Shown here piece after piece: positions 19,364 to 30,899 of a stretch of 64,000 nucleotides of DNA. Position 1 is the stretch's first letter. Every line of letters starts with the position of its first letter. A program made the translations under genes and the position numbers. The notes beneath the pieces were generated by a model. That model ran no database searches. It had not been told where the DNA came from and worked only from the letters and a program-made list of their open reading frames with translations. The stretch is from Microcystis elabens FACHB-917 (GTDB lineage: Bacteria > Cyanobacteriota > Cyanobacteriia > PCC-6307 > Cyanobiaceae): positions 1 through 64,000 of the forward strand of contig NZ_JACJSZ010000007.1 of NCBI RefSeq assembly GCF_014698445.1. The letters are read 5' to 3'.

Positions 19364-20182
19364 ATGGCTGAGGCGCTCGAGCCCCCCTTCGATCGGCCCG
19401 ATGCGGGCTTCAACGACCTTCCCGGCTGGACCTGGGTGGGCACCTACGGCGGCCACTATCTGCAGTGCGATCTGCTGGCGGCGTTCGAGCACGGCTTCTT
19501 CACCCGCCAGTGGCAGGGGCGGCCCCCGGAGGAACTGGCCGCTGCCCTCAGTGCGGGCGTGAGCGTGCACCGCACCCGCCAGGTGCATGGCGCCGCGGTG
19601 CTGGCGGCCTCCGCTGCCGACCGGGACCCCTGGCCCGAGGCCGACGGACTGCGCAGCGACCGGGGCGGCCAGAGCCTCTGGGTGTGCGGGGCCGACTGCA
19701 CCCCCGTGCTGATCGCCGACCCCGCCAGCGGCCGGGTGGCGGCCTGCCATGCGGGCTGGCGCGGGGTCGCGGCCAGGATCGTGCCGGCGGCGATCGAGGC
19801 GCTGGTGGCCGATGGCGCCTGCCGGGAGCGGCTTCTGGTGGCGCTCGGCCCCGCCGTGGCCGGCTTCCGCTACCAGGTGGAACGCTTGGTGACCCTGCAG
19901 GTGGCCGCCGCCATGGCGGCCGAGGGCAGCGGGCCGGAGCCGGAGGATCGGGCCCTGGCCGATCTGGAGCATTGCGGCGCCCTGCTGACGGATCCCGCCC
20001 CCGGCCGGGATCGCCTGGACATCCGACGGGCCGCGGCGCTGCAGCTGGAGCGGCAGGGGATCGCCCCGGAGCGGATCGCCCTCTGCCCGCTCTGCACCGT
20101 GGCCGAACCGGCCCTGTTCCATTCCTGGCGTCGCGACGGGGTCAAGGCGGTGCAGTGGAGCGGCGTGGTGTCCCAAGGCTGA
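19364..20182 (+). CDS. pgeF: Peptidoglycan editing factor PgeF / laccase-domain protein (DUF152)
   Basis: The 272-residue protein has the family motifs HRTRQVHGAAVL, VCGADCTPVLIADP, VAACHAGWRGVAARIV and a C-terminal CTVAEPALFHSWRRDG. The conserved Cys and two His residues that form the metal or active site are present. Homologues are reported as peptidoglycan-precursor editing enzymes and as purine nucleoside-active enzymes. It is the last gene of the rps1b-like/tab2/pgeF run. Its 3' end overlaps the convergent FAD oxidoreductase gene by 41 bp. Confidence 0.87.
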   Translation: MAEALEPPFDRPDAGFNDLPGWTWVGTYGGHYLQCDLLAAFEHGFFTRQWQGRPPEELAAALSAGVSVHRTRQVHGAAVLAASAADRDPWPEADGLRSDRGGQSLWVCGADCTPVLIADPASGRVAACHAGWRGVAARIVPAAIEALVADGACRERLLVALGPAVAGFRYQVERLVTLQVAAAMAAEGSGPEPEDRALADLEHCGALLTDPAPGRDRLDIRRAAALQLERQGIAPERIALCPLCTVAEPALFHSWRRDGVKAVQWSGVVSQG

Positions 20183-21839
20183 GGGCCACGGCCTCCGCCA
20201 CCTTGATGCCGTCGATCGCCGCGGAGAGGATCCCCCCGGCATGGCCGGCCCCCTCCCCGGCCGGGAAGAGCCCTGGGGTGTTGAGGCTTTCCAGGCTGGT
20301 GGGATGGCGCTGCAGCCGCAGGGGCGAGGAGGTGCGGGTCTCGACGCCGGTCAGCAGGGCTCCCGGCATGGTGTAGCCCGGGATGCGGCGGGCGAACACC
20401 GGCAGGGCCCCCCGGATCGCCTCGAGGACGTAGTCCGGCAGGCAGCCGTCCAGGCTGCCGAAGCGCAGGCCGGGCCGGTAGGACCCCACCACCGCCTCCG
20501 GCGGCGCCTCGCGGCTGGGCCGGCGCGCCAGGAAATCCTCCAGCCACTGGGCCGGTGCCCGGTAGTCGTCGCCGCCGGCATGGAAGGCCTGCCGCTCCCA
20601 GTGGCGCTGGAAGGCGATCCCGGCCAGGGCCTCCTCCCCCTCCTGGGCGTAGGGCGCCAGATCCTCCCGGGTGATGGGCACCACCAGGCCGCTGTTGGCG
20701 TTGCGCTCCCGGCGGGAGTGCTGGCTCATGCCGTTGGTGACGACGCAGCCCTCCTCCGAGGTGGCCCCCACCACCAGGCCGCCGGGACACATGCAGAAGC
20801 TGTAGACGCTGCGGCCGGCGCCGCCCCCCCCATCCCCGTTGCCGTGGTGCACCAGCTTGTACTCGGCCGGCCCGAGCCGGGGATGGCCGGCGGCCTCCCC
20901 CCAGCGGGCCCGGTCGACCAGGGCCTGGGGATGCTCGATCCGCACCCCCACCGCGAAGGGCTTCGGCTCCATGGCCACGCCGAGGCGGTGCAGCATCGCG
21001 AAGGTGTCCCGGGCGCTGTGGCCCGGCGCCAGCACCAGGTGACCGGTGGCGATGGCCGTGCCGTCGGCCAGCCGCACGCCCACCAGCCGCCGTTCGGGTC
21101 CGTCCCCCAGCAGCAGCAGCTCGACCACGTGCCTGCCGAAAAGGACCTCCCCCCCCAGGCCCTCGATCCGGGCCCGCAGCCCGCGCACCACCGTGGCCAG
21201 CTTGAAGGTGCCGATGTGGGGGTGGTGCAGGGTGAGGATCTCCGGGTCGGCCCCCGCCGCCACCAACTCCTCCAGCACCTTGCGGATGGTGGCGGGGTTC
21301 TCGCTCACCTGGCTGTAGAGCTTGCCGTCGGAGAAGGTGCCGGCCCCCCCCTCGCCGAACTGGGCATTGGAGCCGGGATCGAAGCGGCGGCGGCCGTGCC
21401 AGAACCCGAAGGTGTCCGCGGTACGCTCCTTCACCGCCTTGCCGCGTTCCAGCAGCAGCGGCCGCCAGCCCATCTGGGCCAGCAGCAGGGCGGCGAAGTA
21501 GCCGCAGGGGCCGGCTCCGACCACCAGCGGGCGCCGCTCCGCGGCGGCGCCATCGGCCCGGGCCACGGGGCGGTAGCGCTCATCCGGGGTGGGGCGCAGA
21601 TGGGGATCACCCCGGAAGCGCTCCAGCAGGCGCGCCTCGGCGGCCGGCGGCAGGGCCAGCTCCAGATCGAGGCAGTACACCAGTCGGATCGCCCCGGTTT
21701 TGCGGGCATCGACGCTGCGCTTCACCAGCCGGTGGGCGCGCAGCTGCCCGGGCCGCAGACGCAGCCGGCGGCAGATCGCCTCCACCAGGGCGTCGCCATC
21801 ATGGTCGAGGGGCAGTTTCAGCTCGCTCAGGCGCAGCAC
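20142..21839 (-). CDS. FAD-dependent oxidoreductase, HI0933/YtfP-like large type
   Basis: A 565-residue flavoprotein. An N-terminal ~100-residue ferredoxin-like domain (MLRLSELKLPLDHDGDALVE) precedes the FAD motif VVGAGPCGYFAALLLAQMGW. Also present are FGEGGAGTFSDGKLYSQ, VLAPGHSARDTF, YSFCMCPGGLVVGATSEEG (Cys-rich) and the C-terminal LFPAGEGAGHAGGILSAAID. The family is widespread and mostly uncharacterised. The start ATG at 21839 fits the family N-terminus. It runs alone leftward between two rightward groups. Confidence 0.85.
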   Translation of the reverse strand: MLRLSELKLPLDHDGDALVEAICRRLRLRPGQLRAHRLVKRSVDARKTGAIRLVYCLDLELALPPAAEARLLERFRGDPHLRPTPDERYRPVARADGAAAERRPLVVGAGPCGYFAALLLAQMGWRPLLLERGKAVKERTADTFGFWHGRRRFDPGSNAQFGEGGAGTFSDGKLYSQVSENPATIRKVLEELVAAGADPEILTLHHPHIGTFKLATVVRGLRARIEGLGGEVLFGRHVVELLLLGDGPERRLVGVRLADGTAIATGHLVLAPGHSARDTFAMLHRLGVAMEPKPFAVGVRIEHPQALVDRARWGEAAGHPRLGPAEYKLVHHGNGDGGGGAGRSVYSFCMCPGGLVVGATSEEGCVVTNGMSQHSRRERNANSGLVVPITREDLAPYAQEGEEALAGIAFQRHWERQAFHAGGDDYRAPAQWLEDFLARRPSREAPPEAVVGSYRPGLRFGSLDGCLPDYVLEAIRGALPVFARRIPGYTMPGALLTGVETRTSSPLRLQRHPTSLESLNTPGLFPAGEGAGHAGGILSAAIDGIKVAEAVALSLGTPRRSTAPP

Positions 21840-21929
21840 GGCAGCATCTCCGGCGATGCATTCATTCCAGCAGCCGCCACCGGCGCCTTCCCTCTGTCAG
21901 GGTGTGGTTTGTCCTGCGGACCGGGCGCG

Positions 21930-22094
21930 ATGTCCCTCTTCCACTGCCCGCTCTGCATCGCCCTGGCGGTGGTGAGCGCCGCCCGCGGCCTGAGCCTGGC
22001 CGCGCTGCTCTGGCAGCTGCGGGCAGTCGGCCGATGCCCGGGCCAGGCCCGCGCCGGATCGCATCGGGCGGGGATCCTCTGGGCTCAGGGCTGA
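21930..22094 (+). CDS. Possible small membrane protein, coupled to the MBL-fold gene
   Basis: An open frame of 54 residues starts at ATG 21930 (MSLFHCPLCIALAVVSAARG). It has a CPLC pair and a hydrophobic segment. Its TGA overlaps the ATG of the next gene by one base (TGATG), a typical coupling arrangement. The second half is Arg/Gly-rich and not clearly protein-like, and high GC makes chance frames common. The gene may not be real. Confidence 0.3.
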   Translation: MSLFHCPLCIALAVVSAARGLSLAALLWQLRAVGRCPGQARAGSHRAGILWAQG

Positions 22095-22855
22095 TGATCA
22101 CCGCCACCTACTTCGGCGCCAACGGCTGGCTGCTCGATTTCGACGGGTTCCGCGTGCTGCTGGATCCCTGGCTGCAGGGCGAGCTGGTGTTTCCCCCCGG
22201 ACGCTGGTTCTTCGCCGGCCGCCTGCCCCACCCCTGGCCGGTGCCCGGCGACCTCCACCTGCTGCTGCTCACCCAGGGGCTGCCCGACCACTGCCACCCT
22301 CCCAGCCTGGCCCTGCTCGATCCCGCCCTGCCGGTGGTGGGTTCGGCCAGCGCCGCCGCCCGTACCCGGGAGCTGGGCTTCCGGAACGTGACGGCCCTGG
22401 AGCCGGGCCAGACCCACCAGGCGGGGGCACTGCGCATCCGGGCGACGGCCGGGGCACCCGTGCCCCAGGTGGAGAACGGCTACCGCCTCGATCATCCGGC
22501 CGGCAGCCTCTACCTCGAACCCCATGGTTACCTCGATCCCGACCTGCCACCGGAACCACTGGATGCGGTGATCACCCCCGTGGTGGATCTGTCGCTGCCG
22601 CTGGCTGGCGCGTTCGTGCGTGGCCGCGCCGTGCTGCCCCGGTTGCTCGAGCGCTTCCGCCCCGCGACGGTGCTCGCCAGCACCGCCGGTGGCGCCGTGC
22701 GTTTCGAAGGCCTGCTCACCCGCGCGCTGCGCCAGCAGGGCGACAGCGGGGAGGCGGCGGCCGTGGTCGGTGCCGATCCGGCGCCCGATCGGCCGGCGAG
22801 GCGCTTCATCGACCCGGTGCCGGGCCAGGCCTACCGGCTCGCCCCATCCCCCTGA
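22094..22855 (+). CDS. MBL-fold (metallo-beta-lactamase superfamily) protein with altered metal motif
   Basis: The 253-residue protein has the N-terminal TYFGANGWLLDFDGFRVLLDP pattern of UlaG-like MBL proteins. The usual T-H-x-H-x-D-H metal motif is replaced by T-Q-G-L-P-D-H (residues 60-66), followed by CH. Two of the standard metal His are therefore missing, while Asp65 and His66 stay. Later segments (DAVITPVVDLSLPLAGAFV) fit the fold. It may bind one metal or none; the function is unknown. The start is ATG at 22094; in-frame upstream sequence looks non-coding. It ends 23 bp before the MscS gene. Confidence 0.8.
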   Translation: MITATYFGANGWLLDFDGFRVLLDPWLQGELVFPPGRWFFAGRLPHPWPVPGDLHLLLLTQGLPDHCHPPSLALLDPALPVVGSASAAARTRELGFRNVTALEPGQTHQAGALRIRATAGAPVPQVENGYRLDHPAGSLYLEPHGYLDPDLPPEPLDAVITPVVDLSLPLAGAFVRGRAVLPRLLERFRPATVLASTAGGAVRFEGLLTRALRQQGDSGEAAAVVGADPAPDRPARRFIDPVPGQAYRLAPSP

Positions 22856-22878
22856 CCGTCGACCGCTCGCCCGCAGCG

Positions 22879-23799
22879 ATGGCCTCTCCCGTCCCCACCC
22901 CGCCGCAGTGGATCAGCGATCCCCTGGTGGGGAAGCTGGTGGCCGCGGTGGTGGTGGCGGCCTCGCTGGTGATCCGGCTGGGCCAGATCTGGCTGGGCCG
23001 TTCCCTGAAGGAGGCCGACACCCGCTACTACGCCCGCAAGCTTCTGGCGCTCAGCGGCTACTTCCTGGCGGTGGTGGGGATCACCGTGATCTTCAAGGAC
23101 CGGCTCGGCGGGCTCACGGTGGCGATCGGCGTCGCCGGTGCCGGCATCGCCTTCGCCCTGCAGGAGGTGATCGGCAGCGTGGCCGGCTGGATCGCCATCT
23201 CCTTCGGCGGCTTCTACCGCCCGGGCGACCGGGTGCAGGTGGGGGGCATCAAGGGGGATGTGATCGACATCGGCATGCTGCGCACCACCCTGATGGAGCT
23301 GGGGGAGTGGGTGGATTCCGATCTCTACAACGGCCGGATCGTGCGCATCGCCAACAGCTTTGTGTTCAAGCAGCCGGTGTTCAATTACTCCGGTGACTTT
23401 CCCTTCCTCTGGGACGAGTTGCGCTTGCCTGTGCAGTACAGCAGTGACCACCATCTGGTGCGCAGCCTTCTGGAGACCATCGGCGCCGAGATCGCCGCCG
23501 AGCCCTTCACCGCCGAGGTGCGCACCGCCTGGCGCCGGATGGTGCGCAAGTATCTGCTGGAGAACGCCGGCGTGGAACCCCAGGTCACCCTGGTGCTCAC
23601 CGACAACTGGATGGAGTTCACCCTGCGCTACGTCGTGGATGTCAAGACCCGGCGCTCCACCAAGGATCACCTCTACCAGCGGATCCTCGATGAGTTCGAG
23701 CGCGCCGGCGACCGAGCGCGGATCGCCTCCGCCACCGTTCAGCTGGTCCAGCCGCCGCCGCTGCACGTCCTTCTGGAGCGCGCCCCCCGGCAGGATCCC

Positions 23800-23817
<18 letters not shown>
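22879..23817 (+). CDS. Small-conductance mechanosensitive channel (MscS family)
   Basis: The 312-residue protein has membrane helices at about residues 18-35 and 50-70, and a pore helix with the Gly/Ala pattern GVAGAGIAFALQEVIGSVAGW. The MscS beta domain follows (FYRPGDRVQVGGIKGDVIDIGMLRTTL and RIANSFVFKQPVFNYS) and then a cytoplasmic alpha/beta domain. The channel opens on membrane tension to release solutes during osmotic downshock. It has fewer helices than E. coli MscS at the N-terminus. Its end overlaps the convergent ppsA by 18 bp. Confidence 0.9.
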
Positions 23818-26304
<2,487 letters not shown>

Positions 26305-26379
26305 CCCTTCCGCCCAGACTGTTCCGACTCTGGGACCGGCTGCAGCCGCTGGCACCGGGCTGTGATCTTTGGTCGTCGC

Positions 26380-26601
26380 TCAGGGGTCGGCGTCGGCGTC
26401 GCTGTCCCCGGGAGAAGGGGCGGATTCGGGCAGCAGCTGGGCCAGCAGACCCGAGGCCATCAGGATGGCGCCGAGGCTGAGGGCCAGGCCCCGGTTGGCG
26501 GCGGCGGGACCGTCGACCCAGGTGCCGGCGGCCAGGAAGGCCCCGCCCAGCAGCAGGGTGGGCACCAGCACGATGCCCTTGGCGGTGCGGTTGAGGCTCA
26601 T
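26380..26601 (-). CDS. Small hypothetical membrane protein
   Basis: A 73-residue protein ([20 protein letters not shown]) with two hydrophobic segments (about residues 9-27 and 38-58) and an acidic, Asp-rich tail. Its ATG overlaps the stop of the upstream nuclease-like gene by 4 bp (ATGA), which supports it as a real, coupled gene. I do not recognise the family. Confidence 0.65.
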   Translation of the reverse strand: MSLNRTAKGIVLVPTLLLGGAFLAAGTWVDGPAAANRGLALSLGAILMASGLLAQLLPESAPSPGDSDADADP

Positions 26602-27005
26602 GGGCAGGCCTCCGCCACGGCCAGGCCGGCAGCGATCAGGCCGTCGCCGATGTCGGAGCCGTCGCCGATCAGGCTCACCCGGGCCAGCAGGGTGCCGTCG
26701 CGCTGACCCATGGGGCGCAGGTTCACCCGGGTGCGGCGGGGCAGGGCCTGGCGAAGCCAGCCGATCGCCTCGGCTTCCTGGCCCGGCACCAGATCCATGC
26801 AGGCCAGTTCCACGGGGTAGCTGCGGTTGCCATCCCCCACCTGCAGCAGGCTGCCGCTGCGCACCTGGTACACCTCCGCCGCCACGGCCGCGCCGGGCCC
26901 GGCGATCAGCACGGCCAGCACCACCGCGAGCAGGGTCAGAGCTTGGCCCCGCAACTGGGGCAGAACAGGTGGGCGCTGGCGGTGGTGCTGCCGCAGGCGT
27001 TGCAT
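26598..27005 (-). CDS. Exported protein with nuclease-like (SNase-type) fold, downstream of ilvB
   Basis: A hydrophobic N-terminal stretch ([20 protein letters not shown]) followed by Ala-Glu looks like a signal peptide. The mature part ([44 protein letters not shown], then [18 protein letters not shown]) resembles the beta-barrel of thermonuclease-like proteins, but the catalytic Arg/Asp/Glu set is not clear. The ATG at 27005 makes a 70-bp overlap with the 3' end of ilvB; a later start would also leave the signal peptide intact. Its stop overlaps the next ATG by 4 bp. Confidence 0.65.
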   Translation of the reverse strand: MQRLRQHHRQRPPVLPQLRGQALTLLAVVLAVLIAGPGAAVAAEVYQVRSGSLLQVGDGNRSYPVELACMDLVPGQEAEAIGWLRQALPRRTRVNLRPMGQRDGTLLARVSLIGDGSDIGDGLIAAGLAVAEACP

Positions 27006-28831
27006 TGGCGGATGGTGTCGATGGCCAGTTCAGGATGGCTGGGCAGGCCCACCATCTGGGCGTTGCTGGCGCCCGGAGGCACCATCGGGTAACAGTTCTC
27101 GTTGCGGCGCACGCGCACGTCCACGAACACCGGGCCGGGGTGGGCCAGGGCCTCGGCAAGATCTGCACGCAGCTGATTGCGGTCGGTGATGCCGATGCCC
27201 CTGATGCCGAAGGCCTCGGCGAGGGCAGGGAAATCGGGCATGCCGCCGGTCATCTCGGAGCTGGAGTAGCGCTCTTCGTAGAAGCTCTCCTGCCACTGGC
27301 GCACCATGCCCTGCCAGCCGTTGTTGAGCACCACCACCTTCACCGGCAGCTGGTACTGGCTGAGGGTGCCCAGCTCCTGGATGTTCATCAGGATGCTGGC
27401 GTCCCCGGCCACGCAGATCACCGTCTCTTCGGGGAAGGCGGTCTGGACGCCCATGGCGGCAGGCATGCCGAAGCCCATGGTGCCCAGGCCGGCACTGCTG
27501 ATCCAGCGGCGGGGTCCGTTGCGCAGGAACTGGGCCGCCCACATCTGGTGCTGCCCCACATCGGTGGTGACGAAGGCCTCGGGGGCCAGCTCCCGCAGGG
27601 CGATCACCACCTCCTGGGGGGCGATCTCTCCGGTGGGCTGGGGGATCACCAGCGGGTAGTGCTGCTTCCAGGTGTCGATGCGCTCCAGCCAGGCGTCGGT
27701 GCGGCGGTTGGAGCCTTCGCCCGACGAGGCCTGCAGCAGGGCCTCGAGGGCCTGCTTGACGTCGGAGACGACGGGCACCTCGGGCACCCGGTTCTTGCCC
27801 ACCTCGGCCGCATCGATGTCGATGTGGATCACCTGGGCCCGGGGGGCGAAGCTGTCGAGGCGGCCGGTGACCCGGTCATCGAAGCGGGCTCCCACCGCGA
27901 TCAGCAGGTCGCACTCGGTGACGGCGAAGTTGGCGTAGGCGGTGCCGTGCATGCCGAGCATGCCGACGGACAGGGGGTGGTTTTCGTCGAAGGCCCCCTT
28001 GCCCATCAGGGTGGCGGTGACCGGCAGACGGAACCGTTCCGCCAGCTGGTGCACCTCGGCGTGGGCGTCGGAGGCGATGGCGCCGCCACCCACGTAGAGC
28101 AGGGGGCGCCGGGCCTGGCGGATCAGGGTCAGGGCGCCCTTGATGGCCTCCGGCCTGGGGGCCGGCGGACGCTTGAAGCCCGAGGGGATCGCCGATCCCG
28201 GAGCCACGGGGGTGTAGTCGAACTCCTCGGCGCCCACATCCTTGGGCACGTCGATCAGCACCGGGCCCGGGCGGCCGCTGGCGGCGATCAGGAAGGCCTC
28301 CGCCACGATGCGGCCGATGTCGGCGGGGTCGCGCACCACCCAGGAGTGCTTCACGATCGGCAGAGTGATGCCGAAGATGTCAGTCTCCTGGAAGGCATCG
28401 GTGCCGATGGCGGCCCGGGGCACCTGGCCGGTGATGACCACCATGGGCACCGAATCCATCTGGGCGGTTGCGATGCCGGTGACCAGGTTGGTGGCGCCGG
28501 GGCCGGAGGTGCCGAAGCAGACGCCCACCCGGCCGGTGGCGCGGGCGTAGGCGTCGGCGGCGTGGGTGCCGCCCTGCTCGTGGCGCACCAGGATGTGCTG
28601 CAGCCAGCCCCGCGCCTCCGCCTTGTGGAGCTCGTCGTAGATGGGGAGAATCGCGCCGCCCGGGTAGCCGAAGATGTGGCGCACGCCGTGGCGGTGCAGG
28701 GCATCCATCAGGGCGTAGGCCCCGCTCACCCGCATCGGCTCCGACGACGGCGGGGACATCGCAGGGGTGGAGGCACTGGGGCTGCTGGTCCCGGCGGCGG
28801 CGATGGCGGACGGAAGGGGTGTGAGCGTCAC
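26936..28831 (-). CDS. ilvB: Acetolactate synthase large subunit with C-terminal zinc ribbon
   Basis: IlvB is the ThDP enzyme that starts branched-chain amino acid synthesis. The 631-residue protein has all parts: [14 protein letters not shown], the catalytic Glu region [26 protein letters not shown], the FAD-binding middle domain, and the ThDP motif [16 protein letters not shown] with [12 protein letters not shown]. The first ~30 residues are Ser/Pro/Ala-rich. Unusually, the last ~25 residues carry two CxxC pairs (Cys 610/613 and 624/627), a zinc-ribbon pattern not part of the standard enzyme. It lies 96 bp after the M23 peptidase gene, and the downstream gene overlaps its end. Confidence 0.96.
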   Translation of the reverse strand: MTLTPLPSAIAAAGTSSPSASTPAMSPPSSEPMRVSGAYALMDALHRHGVRHIFGYPGGAILPIYDELHKAEARGWLQHILVRHEQGGTHAADAYARATGRVGVCFGTSGPGATNLVTGIATAQMDSVPMVVITGQVPRAAIGTDAFQETDIFGITLPIVKHSWVVRDPADIGRIVAEAFLIAASGRPGPVLIDVPKDVGAEEFDYTPVAPGSAIPSGFKRPPAPRPEAIKGALTLIRQARRPLLYVGGGAIASDAHAEVHQLAERFRLPVTATLMGKGAFDENHPLSVGMLGMHGTAYANFAVTECDLLIAVGARFDDRVTGRLDSFAPRAQVIHIDIDAAEVGKNRVPEVPVVSDVKQALEALLQASSGEGSNRRTDAWLERIDTWKQHYPLVIPQPTGEIAPQEVVIALRELAPEAFVTTDVGQHQMWAAQFLRNGPRRWISSAGLGTMGFGMPAAMGVQTAFPEETVICVAGDASILMNIQELGTLSQYQLPVKVVVLNNGWQGMVRQWQESFYEERYSSSEMTGGMPDFPALAEAFGIRGIGITDRNQLRADLAEALAHPGPVFVDVRVRRNENCYPMVPPGASNAQMVGLPSHPELAIDTIRQCNACGSTTASAHLFCPSCGAKL

Positions 28832-28927
28832 GGCGGCGGCTGGGGTCGGGCGAAGGGGGAGGAAATCGTCAGGATGGGAGAGGGGTCGGCCCGGCGGCCA
28901 GGCGTCCGGGGAGGGGTCTCGGAACCA

Positions 28928-29542
28928 TCAGCGGAAGACACCAAGATTAGGTCGCTGGAGGGGGTTTGGGTTGCGCTGACGCCGGCTCTCCGCCATGGCC
29001 CGCAACACGCGGGCCGGATCCATCCAGGCGCCCCGGTAGCGCAGGCCCCAGTGGAGGTGCGGGCCGGTGGTGCTGCCCGTGAGGCCGACATGGCCGATCA
29101 CCTGGCCGGTGGCCACCCGCTGGCCCACCCGCAGCTGGACGCCGCCGCTGCGGTAGACCCCGTTGCCGGCCTGGCCCCCGAGGTGGCAGTAGATGTGCTC
29201 GTAGCTGCCGGAGCGGACCACCAGCCCGTTGCCGCAGCCGCCGTCGACGATCACCTCGCTGACCGTTCCGGCCCACCAGCTGCGGATCGGTGATCCCAGG
29301 GGCGCCGCGATGTCGATGCCGTAGTGGGGACGGACGTCGCCGCTCAGGGGATGGGAGCGCATGCCGAAACCGCTGGTGTAGCCGGCGAAGCTCGCCACCG
29401 GGAACACCCCCCTGGCCCAGAGGCTGGCGTTGCGGGCCTCGGCGGGCAGGGGCTGGCTGCTCAGTCCCAGGGTGGCGGCGATCACCAGCGAACGGCTCCG
29501 AAGCCCGGGGCGCCTGGGGCGATCAGAGCAGTCCAAGGGCAT
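28928..29542 (-). CDS. M23-family peptidase (LytM-type), exported
   Basis: This is a zinc endopeptidase acting on cell-wall cross-links or their regulation. About 204 residues. The first part ([21 protein letters not shown]) looks like a signal peptide. The LytM motifs are [20 protein letters not shown] (first zinc His and Asp) and [11 protein letters not shown] (HxH). The [12 protein letters not shown] and [11 protein letters not shown] segments are typical. The ATG at 29542 gives a 20-bp overlap with the end of hemH, which fits an operon hemH - M23 - ilvB. Confidence 0.87.
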   Translation of the reverse strand: MPLDCSDRPRRPGLRSRSLVIAATLGLSSQPLPAEARNASLWARGVFPVASFAGYTSGFGMRSHPLSGDVRPHYGIDIAAPLGSPIRSWWAGTVSEVIVDGGCGNGLVVRSGSYEHIYCHLGGQAGNGVYRSGGVQLRVGQRVATGQVIGHVGLTGSTTGPHLHWGLRYRGAWMDPARVLRAMAESRRQRNPNPLQRPNLGVFR

Positions 29543-30698
29543 GCAGCGGGCCGTGACCGGTGAGCAATTCCAGCAGAAAAGCCGAGAATCCGACCATCGC
29601 CAGCCGGCCATTCCAGACCTCGGAGCTGTTGTTCCAGCCCCAGGCCCACTTGTCCTGGGGGTAGAGCTTCACCTTCTTCGGCAGCTGGGCCGCCATGTCG
29701 AGGTTCACCTCCGGGCCCGCCATGGCCTTGTGCACAAGGTCGGCGAGGCCCTGGATGAAGGTGGGGTCGGTGTCGAGGGCCGGCACCCGGCGGAAGTGGC
29801 GGACGCCGGCCTCGGTGGCGATCTCCCGGTACTCGATGTCGATCTCCTCGAGGGTCTCGATGTGCTCGCTGACGAAGCTGATCGGCACCACCACCAGTTC
29901 CTGGACGCCCTGCCCGCCCAGCTCCCGCAGGGCATCCTCGGTGTAGGGCTTGAGCCATTCCACCGGCCCCACCCGGCTCTGGTAGGCGAGGGTGGAGGGA
30001 TTGGGATGGCCCAGCAGCTGCTCGAGCCGACCCATCACCAGGGCGGCGCAGGCCTCGATCTCCTTCTGGTACGGGTCGCCGGCCTCCTCCACGTAGCTCT
30101 TGGGCACTCCGTGGGCACTGAAGAAGATGTGGGCCGCCTCCGGGGCCTCGCAGCTGCGGACCTCACGGGCGATCAGCCCGGCCATGGCATCGATGTAGCC
30201 GGGATGGTCGTACCAGCTGCGGATGCAGCGGATCGGCAGCCGGCGGAAGGCCGGGTCGGCCTGGCGGAGGCGCTGGAGTTCCCGGAAGCTGGAGCCGCTG
30301 GTGCTGATCGAGAAGTGGGGATAGAGCGGCAGAACCACCACCTCCTCCACTCCGTCGGCCTTGATGTCGCCGACCGCCGATTCGGTGAAGGGATGCCAGT
30401 AGCGCATCGCCACGTAGCTGGTGGCGTCGACGCCCTCCTGGCGCAGGCGGCTCTGCAGCTCCCGGGCCTGCTGCTCGGTGATGCGGCGGAGGGGGGAACC
30501 GCCGCCGATGGTGCGATAGGCCTCCTTCGACTTGCCGCTGCGGAGCGTGCTGATCAGCCAGGCCAGGGGCTTCTGCAGGGCCGGCGTCGGCAGGCGGATG
30601 ATCTCGGGATCGGAGAAGAGGTTGTAGAGGAACGGCCCGACATCCTCGATCCTCTCCGGACCGCCGAGGTTCAGCAGCAGCACGCCGACCCTGGCCAT
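29523..30698 (-). CDS. hemH: Ferrochelatase with C-terminal chlorophyll-binding (HLIP-like) tail
   Basis: HemH inserts ferrous iron into protoporphyrin IX. The 391-residue protein has [66 protein letters not shown] and [19 protein letters not shown]. The last ~40 residues contain [20 protein letters not shown], the E..NGR.AM.GF chlorophyll-binding motif of the cyanobacterial ferrochelatase tail, which is tied to chlorophyll-heme balance. I chose the ATG at 30698 ([13 protein letters not shown]); the frame continues upstream without conserved sequence. Confidence 0.96.
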   Translation of the reverse strand: MARVGVLLLNLGGPERIEDVGPFLYNLFSDPEIIRLPTPALQKPLAWLISTLRSGKSKEAYRTIGGGSPLRRITEQQARELQSRLRQEGVDATSYVAMRYWHPFTESAVGDIKADGVEEVVVLPLYPHFSISTSGSSFRELQRLRQADPAFRRLPIRCIRSWYDHPGYIDAMAGLIAREVRSCEAPEAAHIFFSAHGVPKSYVEEAGDPYQKEIEACAALVMGRLEQLLGHPNPSTLAYQSRVGPVEWLKPYTEDALRELGGQGVQELVVVPISFVSEHIETLEEIDIEYREIATEAGVRHFRRVPALDTDPTFIQGLADLVHKAMAGPEVNLDMAAQLPKKVKLYPQDKWAWGWNNSSEVWNGRLAMVGFSAFLLELLTGHGPLHALGLL

Positions 30699-30899
30699 GC
30701 CTTCGGTCAGAAAGGCTGAGCGTAACGCCGCCTCCCCACCGGCGGCTGCCCGGCGGGTCACCGGGCCCACCCTGGCGACGGCGGGACGGCAGGGGTAGCG
30801 TCCGGCTCAGCGCTCCGACCCCCCGCCATCCCCCCGGCCGCCCCGCCACCGTCCGCCCCGCCCATCTCAGCCGAGTCGTGTCCGGCGGCCGATGATCTG

